From Hyphomonas sp. (GTDB lineage Bacteria > Pseudomonadota > Alphaproteobacteria > Caulobacterales > Hyphomonadaceae), in contig JANSXJ010000030.1 in NCBI GenBank assembly GCA_024743015.1, positions 1 through 17,875 of the forward strand: a stretch of DNA of 17,875 nt, given 5' to 3'. A model generated the notes under the pieces. The model searched no databases. It saw only the letters and a program-made list of their open reading frames with translations, and was not told the origin of the DNA. A program made the translations under genes and the position numbers. Positions 9,330 through 17,820 of the stretch are shown here, in pieces; the first letter of the stretch is position 1, and every line of letters begins with the position of its first letter.

Positions 9330-10541
9330 TCAGGCACCAATAGCCATCGTGTTAAGCTGCAGGATCGGCAACATGATGGCGAGAACAATCAGGGCGACAA
9401 CCCCGGCGAGTAATACGATCAGCAGTGGCTCGAGCAGGCCGAGCGCAATCGTGGCATTGCTATCGAGCTCCTCCTCCATGTAGTCCGCGGCACGGTCGAT
9501 CATGGCGGGCAGATCTCCGCCGCGTTCTCCGCTCGCCACCATGTGGACGAACATAGGCGGAAACACTCCGGTTTGCCGCATGGCGCGATTGAGTGGCTGA
9601 CCTTCTTCGACCTGCCGACGCACGCTCACTGCGGCCTGCCGGAAAACTTCGTTACCAACAGAGCCCTTGGCGGCGATCAAAGCATCCGGAACGGTCGCGC
9701 CGCTACCGGAAAGCGTCGCGAACGTGCGGGCAAATTGCGCCGCGTTGGCGCTACGGATGACTTTTCCGAGCAATGGCAGCCGCAAGACGACGCGATCCCA
9801 GCGCATCTTGACGGCGGGAGACTGGAACGCGCCGCGCAGCATCCAAATGCTGAGGCCGATTGCTGGAACGATGATCAGCCCCCAACCGCGCATGAACTCA
9901 GAAACGCCAATCACGGCATTGGTGAGAGGTGGAAGTTCCTGACCCAGGGTCTCGAATTGTTCGATTACCGCTGGCACCACGAAAATCAGCAACAGGACCA
10001 CCACCAGCATCGCGACACACGCAAGAACGATCGGATAGATGAGTGCCGAGAGCATCTTGTTTTTAAGTTTTCGCGACTTCTCAAGGTGCGTTGCTAATCG
10101 CTCCATGACATCCCCGAGCCGACCAGAAGACTGCCCCGCCGATACGACCGCGCGATAATAGGGCGGAAACGCTTTGGCCGATTGGCTAAGCGCTTCGGAG
10201 AAGGAAAAGCCTTCTTGCACACTGCCCCGAACCCTCATCAGCGTGCGCCGCGTGCTGGGCTTCTCCGCTTCACTTGCGATTGCCCCCAGCGCCTCCTCGA
10301 CGGGAGCGCCCGATTTGATCAGCATGGCAAGTTGGCGGGTGGTGAGTACCAGATCACTGCCAGAGAGCGACCCGCTTCCCGCCGCTTTCGCATTCGACTT
10401 TTGGCGCGCCTCTTTGACATCGAGCGGCGACAGTTGCCGCAAGCGCAATTCCTTACGGGCCGAACGGGCTGAATCTGCGGTGATGACGCCGGTCGCGCGC
10501 TTCCCGTCAGCACCGATGGCGACATAGTCATAGACCGCCAT
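9330..10541 (-). CDS. gspF: Type II secretion inner-membrane platform protein GspF
   Basis: A 403-residue polytopic inner-membrane protein of the T2SS assembly platform, which contacts GspE, GspL and the pseudopilins. The N-terminal MAVYDYVAIGADGKRATG is typical. Two T2SSF domains (about 66-190 and 268-392) each contain a GxxxxxxA helix bundle with an FPP(Y/M) loop (125-127, 327-329). Transmembrane helices are at about 167-192, 220-238 and 366-395, the usual three. It begins 3 bases after the gspE stop. Length matches the family. Confidence 0.96.
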   Translation of the reverse strand: MAVYDYVAIGADGKRATGVITADSARSARKELRLRQLSPLDVKEARQKSNAKAAGSGSLSGSDLVLTTRQLAMLIKSGAPVEEALGAIASEAEKPSTRRTLMRVRGSVQEGFSFSEALSQSAKAFPPYYRAVVSAGQSSGRLGDVMERLATHLEKSRKLKNKMLSALIYPIVLACVAMLVVVLLLIFVVPAVIEQFETLGQELPPLTNAVIGVSEFMRGWGLIIVPAIGLSIWMLRGAFQSPAVKMRWDRVVLRLPLLGKVIRSANAAQFARTFATLSGSGATVPDALIAAKGSVGNEVFRQAAVSVRRQVEEGQPLNRAMRQTGVFPPMFVHMVASGERGGDLPAMIDRAADYMEEELDSNATIALGLLEPLLIVLLAGVVALIVLAIMLPILQLNTMAIGA

Positions 10542-10544
10542 CGC

Positions 10545-12032
10545 CTAGTGCTCCTCTTCGCGTCGGCAGACCCGCAAAACTTCCTCTACACTGGTCTGTC
10601 CGTCCCTGACATATCGCGCAGCGTTGCGAAATAGCGTGTCATGCTCGGCAAATGCCATATTCTGGATGTCATCCTCTGAACCATCGGCGCGGATGAGATC
10701 TCGCAGCCCGCTATTGACCGAAATAAGCTCGTAGACCCCGAGCCGGCCATTATAACCGGAATTTCCGCAGGCCATACAGCCGACCGGGCGCCAGAATTGC
10801 GGGGCGTCAGCCTGGCTCAGGCCAAACATGTTCAATTCTTCGACCGACGTCGTATGTGGCTCACGGCAGTGTTCGCAGAGTTTTCTGACCAGACGCTGGG
10901 CGATAACCGCTTTCAGCGTAGCGGCAAGAACATAAGGCTCAATACCCATATCGCGCAGACGTTGGATAGCGCCAGCCGCACTGTTGGTGTGCACGGTGGA
11001 CAAAACCGGACGCCCTGTAGAGGCAAATTCGAACGCAACTTTCGCCGTCTCGAGATCCCGGATCTCACCCACCATCACCACGTCGGGATCATGCCGAAGG
11101 ATCGCGCGTAGCGTAGCCGCAAACGTTAGCCCTACCTTGTGGTGCATCTGCGTCTGACTGATCCCATCAAGCCCGTACTCGATCGGATCTTCCAGCGTCA
11201 TGACATTGCGCTCGCCATTGTTCAGAACGGAGAGCGCGGAATAAAGCGTCGTTGTTTTTCCCGAGCCAGTCGGACCGGTAACGAGCGTGATGCCGTTCGG
11301 TTGCGCGAGGATCTCCCGAAATCGATTGAGAGTCTCGGTATCCATACCCAATTCATCGAGACCCAGCAGAGCATTGCGTGTATCGAGCAAGCGCATCGTG
11401 ACGCGTTCACCATATCGGCTCGGTAAGGTCGAGACGCGCACATCGATGCTGCGACCGCCAATCGATAGCGAGATACGTCCATCCTGAGGTATGCGCTTCT
11501 CTGCGATATCGAGGCGCGCCATGACTTTGATCCGAGAGGTCAGTGGAGCGGCGAGCCGGCGCGTGGGGGTCAGCACCTCCTGCAAGACCCCGTCAATCCG
11601 GTATCGCACTGACAGATTGTCCTCATGCGGCTCAATGTGAACATCAGACGCCTTGCGGTTCACCGCTTCGTAGATCAGGCCGTTGATCAAACGAATGACC
11701 GGAGCATCGTCATCCCCGTCAAGAAGATCGGCCGTTTCTGGAATCCCGTCGACAAGACTCGCGAGCCCGCCCTGATTATCAAGCGCTGCTTCGGCTTCAT
11801 CACCGCTCACTCCATCACGAGCATAATGCTCCGCCAACGCCCTCTCAAACTCCTGCGCTTCCATTGCCTTGAGTTGGACAGGGCGACGCAGAACCCGGCG
11901 GGCTTCGAGCAGACTGAACGGATCAGCGCCATTGCGCACTCCGAGCAAAACCTCATCATGCTGTCCCGCCAGCACAACCACACCCTTGTCTCGGGCAAAG
12001 GAATAGGAAAGGTCAGTTTCGGCGAAGCTCAT
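10545..12032 (-). CDS. gspE: Type II secretion ATPase GspE
   Basis: The 495-residue cytoplasmic hexameric ATPase that powers pseudopilus assembly. An N-terminal N1E-like domain (about 1-95) is the GspL contact. The N2E region has KASDVHIEPHED (127-138). The Walker A box is GPTGSGKT (253-260), the Asp box VMVGEIRD lies at 319-326, and the His box is TVHTN (346-350). A tetracysteine zinc motif (C386/C389 and C419/C422) separates GspE from its twitching-motility relatives PilT/PilU. It is full length. A 52-base gap, the largest in the secretion operon, separates it from gspD. The ribosome site before the ATG is weak. Confidence 0.97.
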   Translation of the reverse strand: MSFAETDLSYSFARDKGVVVLAGQHDEVLLGVRNGADPFSLLEARRVLRRPVQLKAMEAQEFERALAEHYARDGVSGDEAEAALDNQGGLASLVDGIPETADLLDGDDDAPVIRLINGLIYEAVNRKASDVHIEPHEDNLSVRYRIDGVLQEVLTPTRRLAAPLTSRIKVMARLDIAEKRIPQDGRISLSIGGRSIDVRVSTLPSRYGERVTMRLLDTRNALLGLDELGMDTETLNRFREILAQPNGITLVTGPTGSGKTTTLYSALSVLNNGERNVMTLEDPIEYGLDGISQTQMHHKVGLTFAATLRAILRHDPDVVMVGEIRDLETAKVAFEFASTGRPVLSTVHTNSAAGAIQRLRDMGIEPYVLAATLKAVIAQRLVRKLCEHCREPHTTSVEELNMFGLSQADAPQFWRPVGCMACGNSGYNGRLGVYELISVNSGLRDLIRADGSEDDIQNMAFAEHDTLFRNAARYVRDGQTSVEEVLRVCRREEEH

Positions 12033-12084
12033 GATTTCAATCTATACCGTTTTAAAACAGAGTGTTGACCCCCATTCTAATCCC

Positions 12085-14019
12085 TCAGTCGACGGGCGGC
12101 TCCGACCCCAGAACGCTGCCAATGAACGCATCCAACTCGGATGGGCCTTCTTCCTCACCGGCACGCAACATTTCTTCCGCGCGAATGTAGCGATAGTTAC
12201 GTGATGTCATTTCGCGCGCATCGTCACGATTGCGCACAATGGTCGGCCGGATGAACACCATCAAATTCGTTCGATTGTATGTGGTCCCTTCGGACTTAAA
12301 CAAATTGCCTACAACTGGAATATCCCCGGCCAGCGGTACTTTCGAATTCACGGTTTCATCGGCTTGCTCGATCAGACCGCCGATCACGATGATCTCGCCA
12401 TCGTCCGCGAGGACATTCGTCGTGATCTGGCGCTGATTTGTCACGAAATCATCCGTACCGCTACTGAGATCGGTGGAGATGCTGGAGACTTCCTGAAAAA
12501 TATCCATCCGGATTGTGTCATCTGCCGAAATTCGAGGTGTCACGCGCAGTATTATGCCCACGTCTTGTCGCGTTACAGTTCGAAACGGGTTGCTATTGTC
12601 CGAGCTCAAGGTCTCACCCGTTGTGACCGGGATTTGCTGCCCTACCAGGAGTTCCGAAGTGCCATTGTCCAGCGTCAGGTTGAACGGCTTGGACAAGACT
12701 TTCGACTGCGTATCCTTTTCGAGTGCTGTCAGGATGGCTCCAAACAATGTGTCACCATCGCGCCCTCCAACACCGAACGACGCACCATCCAGGCCGAGCA
12801 AGGATGTCACAGCGCCTTCGGTAAACGGATTGGTCCCACCAAATACGGTCGGATCGGCCACCGCACCCGCCAACTGGAGCAGGTTCGGCGCAGAGCGCGA
12901 GAAATTCGTACTTAGAAACGGCACTGTCGACTCGCCGGTTCCGGAAAGGAGGAACTGAACCCCAAGCTCCCGCGCCGTTTTGTCTGACATCTCCACGATA
13001 ATCGCTTCAACCAGTACCTGGGCGCGGCGTTTATCGAGCGCGTCGACAACGCGTTCCATGGCAAGAATTGTATCCGGCGAGGCGCTGATCACGAGCGAGT
13101 TGGTCGGCTCATGATGCGCGATCGTCGCGCCCGGCACTTGCGCTTCACCGGGAGACGCTTGATCCGCCATCGTCTCCGCCAGCCGCTCGAGTATCGGAAC
13201 AATATCCACGGCATCGGAGTTTTTAAGTTCGATGACACGAAGGCTGTCGCGAATGGGGTCCGTTTTGTCGAGCTCGCGCGCCACACGCAGGGCACGTTGA
13301 ACCGTCGCCTCATCACCGCGAAGAACGATAGAGTTGGAACTGCTTGACGCGGAGACTTCGAAGCGATTGCCCGGGCTGTCATCGCGATCACTCAGCAGCT
13401 CAGACAGGATGTTCTGTACTTCCCGCGCGGGAACATTCCGTAGCTCAAGAGTTTCGACCTTCGTGCGGTCATCAGCATCGAGCCCTGAAACGATTTCTCG
13501 TAGTCTGGGCATATTGGATGCGTAGTCCACCAAGACCAGAGTATTGGAGCGCGCATTGGCGACCACTTGTCCTTGCGCATCGACAAGAGGTTTGACCATC
13601 TGGGCCGCTTCAATTGCGCTGAAATTGTCCAGTTGGAAGATCTCAGTGATGAATGAGTTCGGACCGGTATTGCGGACTGCTGCCTCGCCAATCGCGGCCT
13701 GCTCTGGAACAATTCGATAAACGCCTCGCCCGGCCGGGATCGCGGCAAAGCCATGCACGCGCAAGGTCGACAAAAAGACCTGGAAAACCTCGTTTGTCGT
13801 CATTGGCGCCTGAGACATGACGGTAACTCTCGTCCGGCGGACATCCGGATGGAGGATGAACGTGTTGCCAGTGATGATCGACACGTCGTCGATCAGGGCC
13901 GTGATCTCGACGTCGTTCAAGCTCAGCACGTGTCGCGCCGCCTGAGGTGAGTTCATCTCAGCCATCGCAATACCCTGGCTGGCCAGCGCAATGGCAGATG
14001 CTGCTATCAATCTCTTCAT
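12085..14019 (-). CDS. gspD: Type II secretion outer-membrane secretin GspD
   Basis: The 644-residue secretin that forms the outer-membrane channel. The signal peptide covers about 1-20 (cut after GIAMA). Periplasmic domains follow in order: N0 (about 25-103), N1 (about 122-185), N2 (about 190-255) and N3 (about 260-335). The beta-barrel secretin domain runs about 335-592 and ends with the signature VPLAGDIPVVGNLFK (561-575). The tail after 595 is acidic (RAGEEEGPSELDAF) and could be the pilotin-binding S region, but its sequence is not diagnostic. No known pilotin gene is in the window. It starts 9 bases after gspC, with AAGG 7 bases before the ATG. Confidence 0.97.
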   Translation of the reverse strand: MKRLIAASAIALASQGIAMAEMNSPQAARHVLSLNDVEITALIDDVSIITGNTFILHPDVRRTRVTVMSQAPMTTNEVFQVFLSTLRVHGFAAIPAGRGVYRIVPEQAAIGEAAVRNTGPNSFITEIFQLDNFSAIEAAQMVKPLVDAQGQVVANARSNTLVLVDYASNMPRLREIVSGLDADDRTKVETLELRNVPAREVQNILSELLSDRDDSPGNRFEVSASSSSNSIVLRGDEATVQRALRVARELDKTDPIRDSLRVIELKNSDAVDIVPILERLAETMADQASPGEAQVPGATIAHHEPTNSLVISASPDTILAMERVVDALDKRRAQVLVEAIIVEMSDKTARELGVQFLLSGTGESTVPFLSTNFSRSAPNLLQLAGAVADPTVFGGTNPFTEGAVTSLLGLDGASFGVGGRDGDTLFGAILTALEKDTQSKVLSKPFNLTLDNGTSELLVGQQIPVTTGETLSSDNSNPFRTVTRQDVGIILRVTPRISADDTIRMDIFQEVSSISTDLSSGTDDFVTNQRQITTNVLADDGEIIVIGGLIEQADETVNSKVPLAGDIPVVGNLFKSEGTTYNRTNLMVFIRPTIVRNRDDAREMTSRNYRYIRAEEMLRAGEEEGPSELDAFIGSVLGSEPPVD

Positions 14020-14028
14020 TAGAAAACC

Positions 14029-14925
14029 TTACTCACCAAAACTCAAACGAACGGTTCGTTGAGATCCGTTTCTGTTTACTTCCAAAACCGCTGTTTGCAT
14101 TGCAGAAATGCGGTCAATCACATCGGTCATATCGAGATTGACAACCGAAGTGCCATTAATTTGCAGCAAGACATCTCCCGGCTCGAGCCCCGCTTGCCGC
14201 ATTGTGTCTGCGTTGCCGATTGGATTTAGCCGGTAACCGCTCAAAGATCCGTTGGTCATTACCGGGCCGGCATTGATTGCTCCGAACAGCTGGTCCGGAC
14301 CCGCTAAGCGGCCTGTAATCACGCCAGTTTCTCGCGATTCCGCACCCGTATCTCTCTCTGTTTCTGCGATCCCGTTATCGGTTACGACCTGGGAGTCGTC
14401 TGAAATCACAGACAGCCCGACACCGCGTCCACCCAGCATCAAGGTTTCATCCGCACCATCACGGTTAATAATGACACGATCAGACAAGATTCTTTCGAGC
14501 GTGACACCGGGAAGGATCTGATCGCCGACTCTGAAGTTGGACCCTCTTCCGTCCGGCGTTCGGATAATCGCATTTCCAGCACCGAGGCCCTCTGTCGACA
14601 TGCGAAGACCATCCAATTGCAGATTCAGGCTGGTTTCCGGAACATCCTCTACAACCAGCTCGGTCTCCCCCTGATCAAATGGATTTACACTTATCAGGAC
14701 CGTGCGATCTGTCGAAATAGCCAGTGTCGAGCTCGCGCCGCGCATCGGCGTCGGCAGCGGGCGTTCTGTATAAGTCGCTACAGAATCGGAAGGCGATGCG
14801 ATGACCCAGATGAGCTTCGCCCCCAACAGGGCGAGAATGATCACGAGCGAAAACTCGACCGCCAGACGTATCGGACGCTCGATCTCGCTCAATCTTTCAA
14901 GGGCCGTTTGGGCGGCGCTGGCCAT
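14029..14925 (-). CDS. gspC: Type II secretion protein GspC (HR and PDZ domains)
   Basis: A 298-residue bitopic inner-membrane protein, the first gene of the operon. The cytoplasmic N-terminus is short and one transmembrane helix is at about 22-43. A linker leads to the homology region (HR, about 80-165), which binds the N0 domain of the secretin GspD. A C-terminal PDZ domain (about 205-298) contains GYRLNPIGNADTMRQAGLEPGDVLLQING, the usual GspC core split here into its GYRLNPIG and GLEPGDVLLQING parts. GspC links the platform to the secretin and helps select substrates. The ATG at 14925 follows GAGGAG by 8 bases. A candidate promoter lies just upstream. Confidence 0.95.
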   Translation of the reverse strand: MASAAQTALERLSEIERPIRLAVEFSLVIILALLGAKLIWVIASPSDSVATYTERPLPTPMRGASSTLAISTDRTVLISVNPFDQGETELVVEDVPETSLNLQLDGLRMSTEGLGAGNAIIRTPDGRGSNFRVGDQILPGVTLERILSDRVIINRDGADETLMLGGRGVGLSVISDDSQVVTDNGIAETERDTGAESRETGVITGRLAGPDQLFGAINAGPVMTNGSLSGYRLNPIGNADTMRQAGLEPGDVLLQINGTSVVNLDMTDVIDRISAMQTAVLEVNRNGSQRTVRLSFGE

Positions 14926-14959
14926 TCCGGTCTCTCCTCACCCCCCAGACTTAACCTTA

Positions 14960-14989
14960 ATCCTAGGCGCTAATGGTGTGTTTTGTCAC
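14960..14989 (-). promoter_or_regulatory. Candidate promoter for the gsp operon
   Basis: Read on the minus strand, GTGACA (14984-14989) resembles a -35 box and TAGGAT (14960-14965) a -10 box, with an 18-base spacer. Each matches most of the sigma-70-type consensus. It lies 35 bases upstream of the gspC start codon, in the only sizeable gap before the 15-gene array. This is sequence similarity only. Confidence 0.35.
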
Positions 14990-15007
14990 GTATAATTCTA
15001 AGCAACG

Positions 15008-15044
15008 AACCCTCACAACTCGGTTAAGACGGGTTGTGAGGGTT
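15008..15044 (-). terminator. Hairpin after the TonB receptor gene, likely terminator
   Basis: A perfect 12-base inverted repeat (AACCCTCACAAC, 15008-15019, with GTTGTGAGGGTT, 15033-15044) extends inward by three more pairs, one of them G-T, to leave a 7-base loop (15023-15029). It lies about 50 bases past the receptor stop and upstream of the gsp promoter region. The T-tract is weak on both sides, so termination may be partial or factor-assisted. Confidence 0.6.
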
Positions 15045-15092
15045 TGATGATGGCGTTCACTTTTGCTTCTGTGCGCTAGGTCGAATTTGAAG

Positions 15093-17696
15093 CTAGAACT
15101 TGGCCGACAGGCTGGCCGACAGACTGGTCCCTCGGTCATACGTATTGAATTCTACCCGCCCGACATCCGTCGTCGTGTTCACGAACTCCTCGTGCGCCTC
15201 ATCGAGAATATTGCGCGCACTCAAGCCGAGCGTGAGCTCCTTGCCGCGGAAACTAAAATCACGGCGATACACGAAGTCGAGTTGGATACCCGGGTCCTCG
15301 ATGACATCTTCCAGCCCCAGGCGTGCGTCCCCCCGCTGCAAAATGCGCTCGTCAACCCAACCCAATAGGACCGTGGCTTGCTCGACATCGCTCTCCCAAC
15401 CAAATTGCAGGTTGAAGATGTTTTCCGGTGTGCCTTGCAGCTTGTCGCCGTCGTTCAGTCCCAGATCTGTGGCCAGAACGTTGCGATTCTCTGTCCCTGA
15501 GAAAACCAGGTCGGCGGCATCCACAAGCAGCTCGGCGGATGTAAAGGTGTAGTTGGTTGAGAAGATCCAGTCGCGATCCTGCCACCACGCACCCTCAAAC
15601 GGCATCTCGAAGCGATTGCGGTACTCCAGCTCAAAGCCGAACAGCTCCGCCATCGGCGCGTTGATGTATGTGGTCTGATACACCAGCGAGCTCAATTCAT
15701 TGATCTGCTCTTCGATCGGGTTGACGATTTCCTTGAAGAAGGCCGCGCCGGTGACGAACTGGTTGCGGCCCATATAGTATTCGAGGCGAGCATCATAATT
15801 GGTAAATTCGCTGTCCACCAAACCGCTATTACCGCGATAGGTCCGCGCCGATTCCGTATCGAAATAGGACGCCTCTGAGAGTTCGCGGAATTGGGGTCGG
15901 GCAACGGTTTCGGAATAACCCAGCCGCAGCTGCAAATCGTCGGCGAAGTTCCATGTGAAGGTCAGCGCGGGCAGAGTGTAATCATTGTCAATCCGCGTCG
16001 CTTCCGGTCCGGGATTACCGAAGCGATCTGAGGTCTCGACAAACTGCTCGCCGCTTTCCTGGCGCACACCAACCGTCGCTTTGATAAAATTGGTAACGTC
16101 AATGTCAGCCTGCGCATAATAAGCGGTGACATCCAGACCGGCTCTGTAGAAATCCGTACTGGTGGTCGACTCATTCAGGAAGAAACGGCTCGGCGCGATA
16201 TTATCCGGCGAAAACAGGAAGTCCGGGCGCGCCAGAGGATCGACGCCGTCCGCAATAGATCCGTTGAAGCGGAAATTGAACTGCTTGTAATCGCGTTCTG
16301 TCGAAGCATCATCAAATCCGCCGGACAGGGTAAGCTCTCGGGTGTCGCCGAGGTTGAACGTGTAGCTCCCATCCAAGCCGAAGCCGGTAACGTCATCCAC
16401 CAGCTCCGTGAACTGGATATTGTAGCGGCCTTGCTGATTATTATAGGTCGGCAATCCGTTGACGACCTCACGAGTCAACTGTCTCTCGTAGGGCGAGTCA
16501 TAGGTCGACTGGGCAACCGATCCTCGCCAAGTCAGGTCGAGATCGCCAAAGGCGTGCGACCCCGCAAGCTGGAACGAAGTCAACTCGCGCTCATACCACG
16601 CGGTGCGTTCCCGATGGCGGATCTCGTTACTGCCATCCTCACCGACAGAAATCTGAGCGTCTTTAGTTGTAGAGTGCACATAGAACAGCGTGCCTGAGAC
16701 TTCATTCAATCCCTGAGCGACGGTGATTGAGCCCAGACCATTTACGATCGCGTCATAGGCGGTCTGGTCGACCAGGACATCGCGGTCGAAATCGCCGGAG
16801 GAATCATTCCGCAGGACCTGTTGTCTCGCTTCGCGTGTGGTCCAGCTGCTATCATAGCCGAGCACGCCGATAAGCCCGACATCAAACTCTCCAAATGCGA
16901 GCGCTTTGCCACCCTCCAGTTCGGCCTCGAATGAGGGGTGGAGTTCATCAGACTGGATCACCGATAGCGGCGTGTTGACCAGGCTTTCCCCGGCGATTTC
17001 GCGCTCCTGCGGGGTCAGGCTGTTAATATTGGTTCCGGTCGCAATCAGATTAGCCAGCGGCGCGGGAAGGTCCCGAAGCCCATCGTCATATCCCGACCAA
17101 TCCGTATCGCTTCCACCCACGAAGAAGCCGGTATTTCCGGTGGTGAAGGTGTTGTAACCGGTGCCAATTTTGAGGTTCAGAAAGTCCTCGGCAGGCTGTC
17201 CAACGGTTTTCAGATCGATCAGACCGCCCCCGAATTCGCCGGGATAGTTCGCTGAATAGGTCTTCTGGACTGCCGCTCCATCCAGCATGCTGGACGGGAA
17301 CAGGTCGAGCGGCACGGTACGACGCAGAGGCTCCGGGCTTGGCAGTGGCGATCCGTTCAGCAGCGCGACGGAGTAACGATCTCCGAGGCCGCGCACATAG
17401 GCAAATTGCCCGTCGACAACGCTCAGGCCGGACAGGCGCGTCAAAGCGAGGGCGGCGTTCGCGTCGCCCTGACGGGTCAGGTCTTCGGCGGAAAGAAAGG
17501 AAGCGACTTGCGAGGTCTGGCGTTGTGGTTCGGGAATGAATGCCCCGCGCACGACGACTGTTTGTAGTGTGCGTTCATCCTGCTCGGCTGTCGCCGCAGG
17601 GGTGTCTTCTGGTTCTTCCTGCGAGACCGCCATTGGCGCCACGGCCAGGACAAAGGCCGTCGAAAGCAAGAGTGAGTGTTTTGATGCGCGTATCAT
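15093..17696 (-). CDS. TonB-dependent outer-membrane receptor
   Basis: An 867-residue outer-membrane receptor that imports (or, in a few relatives, exports) large substrates using TonB energy. The signal peptide covers about 1-25 (cut near AVSQ/E). A TonB box-like stretch, LQTVVVRG, lies at 44-51. The plug domain (about 55-165) contains VRGLGDRYSVALLNGSPLPS and ends NYPGEFGGGLIDLKT. The 22-strand barrel region follows, with repeated aromatic, even-length amphipathic strands, and ends in a terminal Phe (SASLSAKF) as outer-membrane barrels need. The RGLGDRY plug type is common in Caulobacterales and Sphingomonadales, mostly with unknown ligands. No siderophore or sugar genes are nearby to suggest a substrate. 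AAGG lies 9 bases before the ATG. It lies downstream of, and is probably functionally linked to, the gene ending at 17821. Confidence 0.92.
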   Translation of the reverse strand: MIRASKHSLLLSTAFVLAVAPMAVSQEEPEDTPAATAEQDERTLQTVVVRGAFIPEPQRQTSQVASFLSAEDLTRQGDANAALALTRLSGLSVVDGQFAYVRGLGDRYSVALLNGSPLPSPEPLRRTVPLDLFPSSMLDGAAVQKTYSANYPGEFGGGLIDLKTVGQPAEDFLNLKIGTGYNTFTTGNTGFFVGGSDTDWSGYDDGLRDLPAPLANLIATGTNINSLTPQEREIAGESLVNTPLSVIQSDELHPSFEAELEGGKALAFGEFDVGLIGVLGYDSSWTTREARQQVLRNDSSGDFDRDVLVDQTAYDAIVNGLGSITVAQGLNEVSGTLFYVHSTTKDAQISVGEDGSNEIRHRERTAWYERELTSFQLAGSHAFGDLDLTWRGSVAQSTYDSPYERQLTREVVNGLPTYNNQQGRYNIQFTELVDDVTGFGLDGSYTFNLGDTRELTLSGGFDDASTERDYKQFNFRFNGSIADGVDPLARPDFLFSPDNIAPSRFFLNESTTSTDFYRAGLDVTAYYAQADIDVTNFIKATVGVRQESGEQFVETSDRFGNPGPEATRIDNDYTLPALTFTWNFADDLQLRLGYSETVARPQFRELSEASYFDTESARTYRGNSGLVDSEFTNYDARLEYYMGRNQFVTGAAFFKEIVNPIEEQINELSSLVYQTTYINAPMAELFGFELEYRNRFEMPFEGAWWQDRDWIFSTNYTFTSAELLVDAADLVFSGTENRNVLATDLGLNDGDKLQGTPENIFNLQFGWESDVEQATVLLGWVDERILQRGDARLGLEDVIEDPGIQLDFVYRRDFSFRGKELTLGLSARNILDEAHEEFVNTTTDVGRVEFNTYDRGTSLSASLSAKF

Positions 17697-17776
17697 GAGA
17701 TCGGACCTTTATTCGGTTCATCAATCCGTCAGCGAAGCGTTCTGGTCTTTCATTGCTGCGACGGTGAAAAATGGAG

Positions 17777-17808
17777 GACCGGGAAGAAGCAATCTGCCCT
17801 TCCCGGTC
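17777..17808 (-). terminator. Rho-independent terminator between two minus-strand genes
   Basis: A perfect 10-base stem (GACCGGGAAG at 17777-17786 with CTTCCCGGTC at 17799-17808) with a 12-base loop is followed on the minus strand by CTCCATTTTTC, giving a five-T tract (17766-17770). It starts 12 bases past the stop of the truncated upstream gene and leaves only 80 bases before the receptor start, so it may terminate fully or attenuate read-through into the receptor gene. The 80-base gap shows no convincing promoter. Confidence 0.8.
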
Positions 17809-17820
17809 TGTTGTGTGTTG

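Noticed and set aside
9543..10097. Long open frame (184 codons) on the + strand
   Set aside because: It lies wholly opposite gspF, and the translation is His/Gln/Arg-rich with no domain. It is a shadow of the high-GC coding strand.
12033..12084. Gap between gspD and gspE with TTTTAAAA and a TATAGA that might be an internal promoter
   Set aside because: The 17-base-spaced upstream hexamer matches the -35 consensus at only about two of six positions, so I do not call a promoter.
12364..12915. Open frame of 183 codons on the + strand opposite gspD
   Set aside because: Antisense shadow of the secretin domain; no ribosome site or family resemblance.
14991..14996. Perfect TATAAT on the + strand, as a possible rightward promoter
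   Set aside because: No -35-like box at proper distance was convincing, and it would drive transcription antisense into the TonB receptor gene with no + strand gene to serve; AT-rich intergenic sequence explains it.
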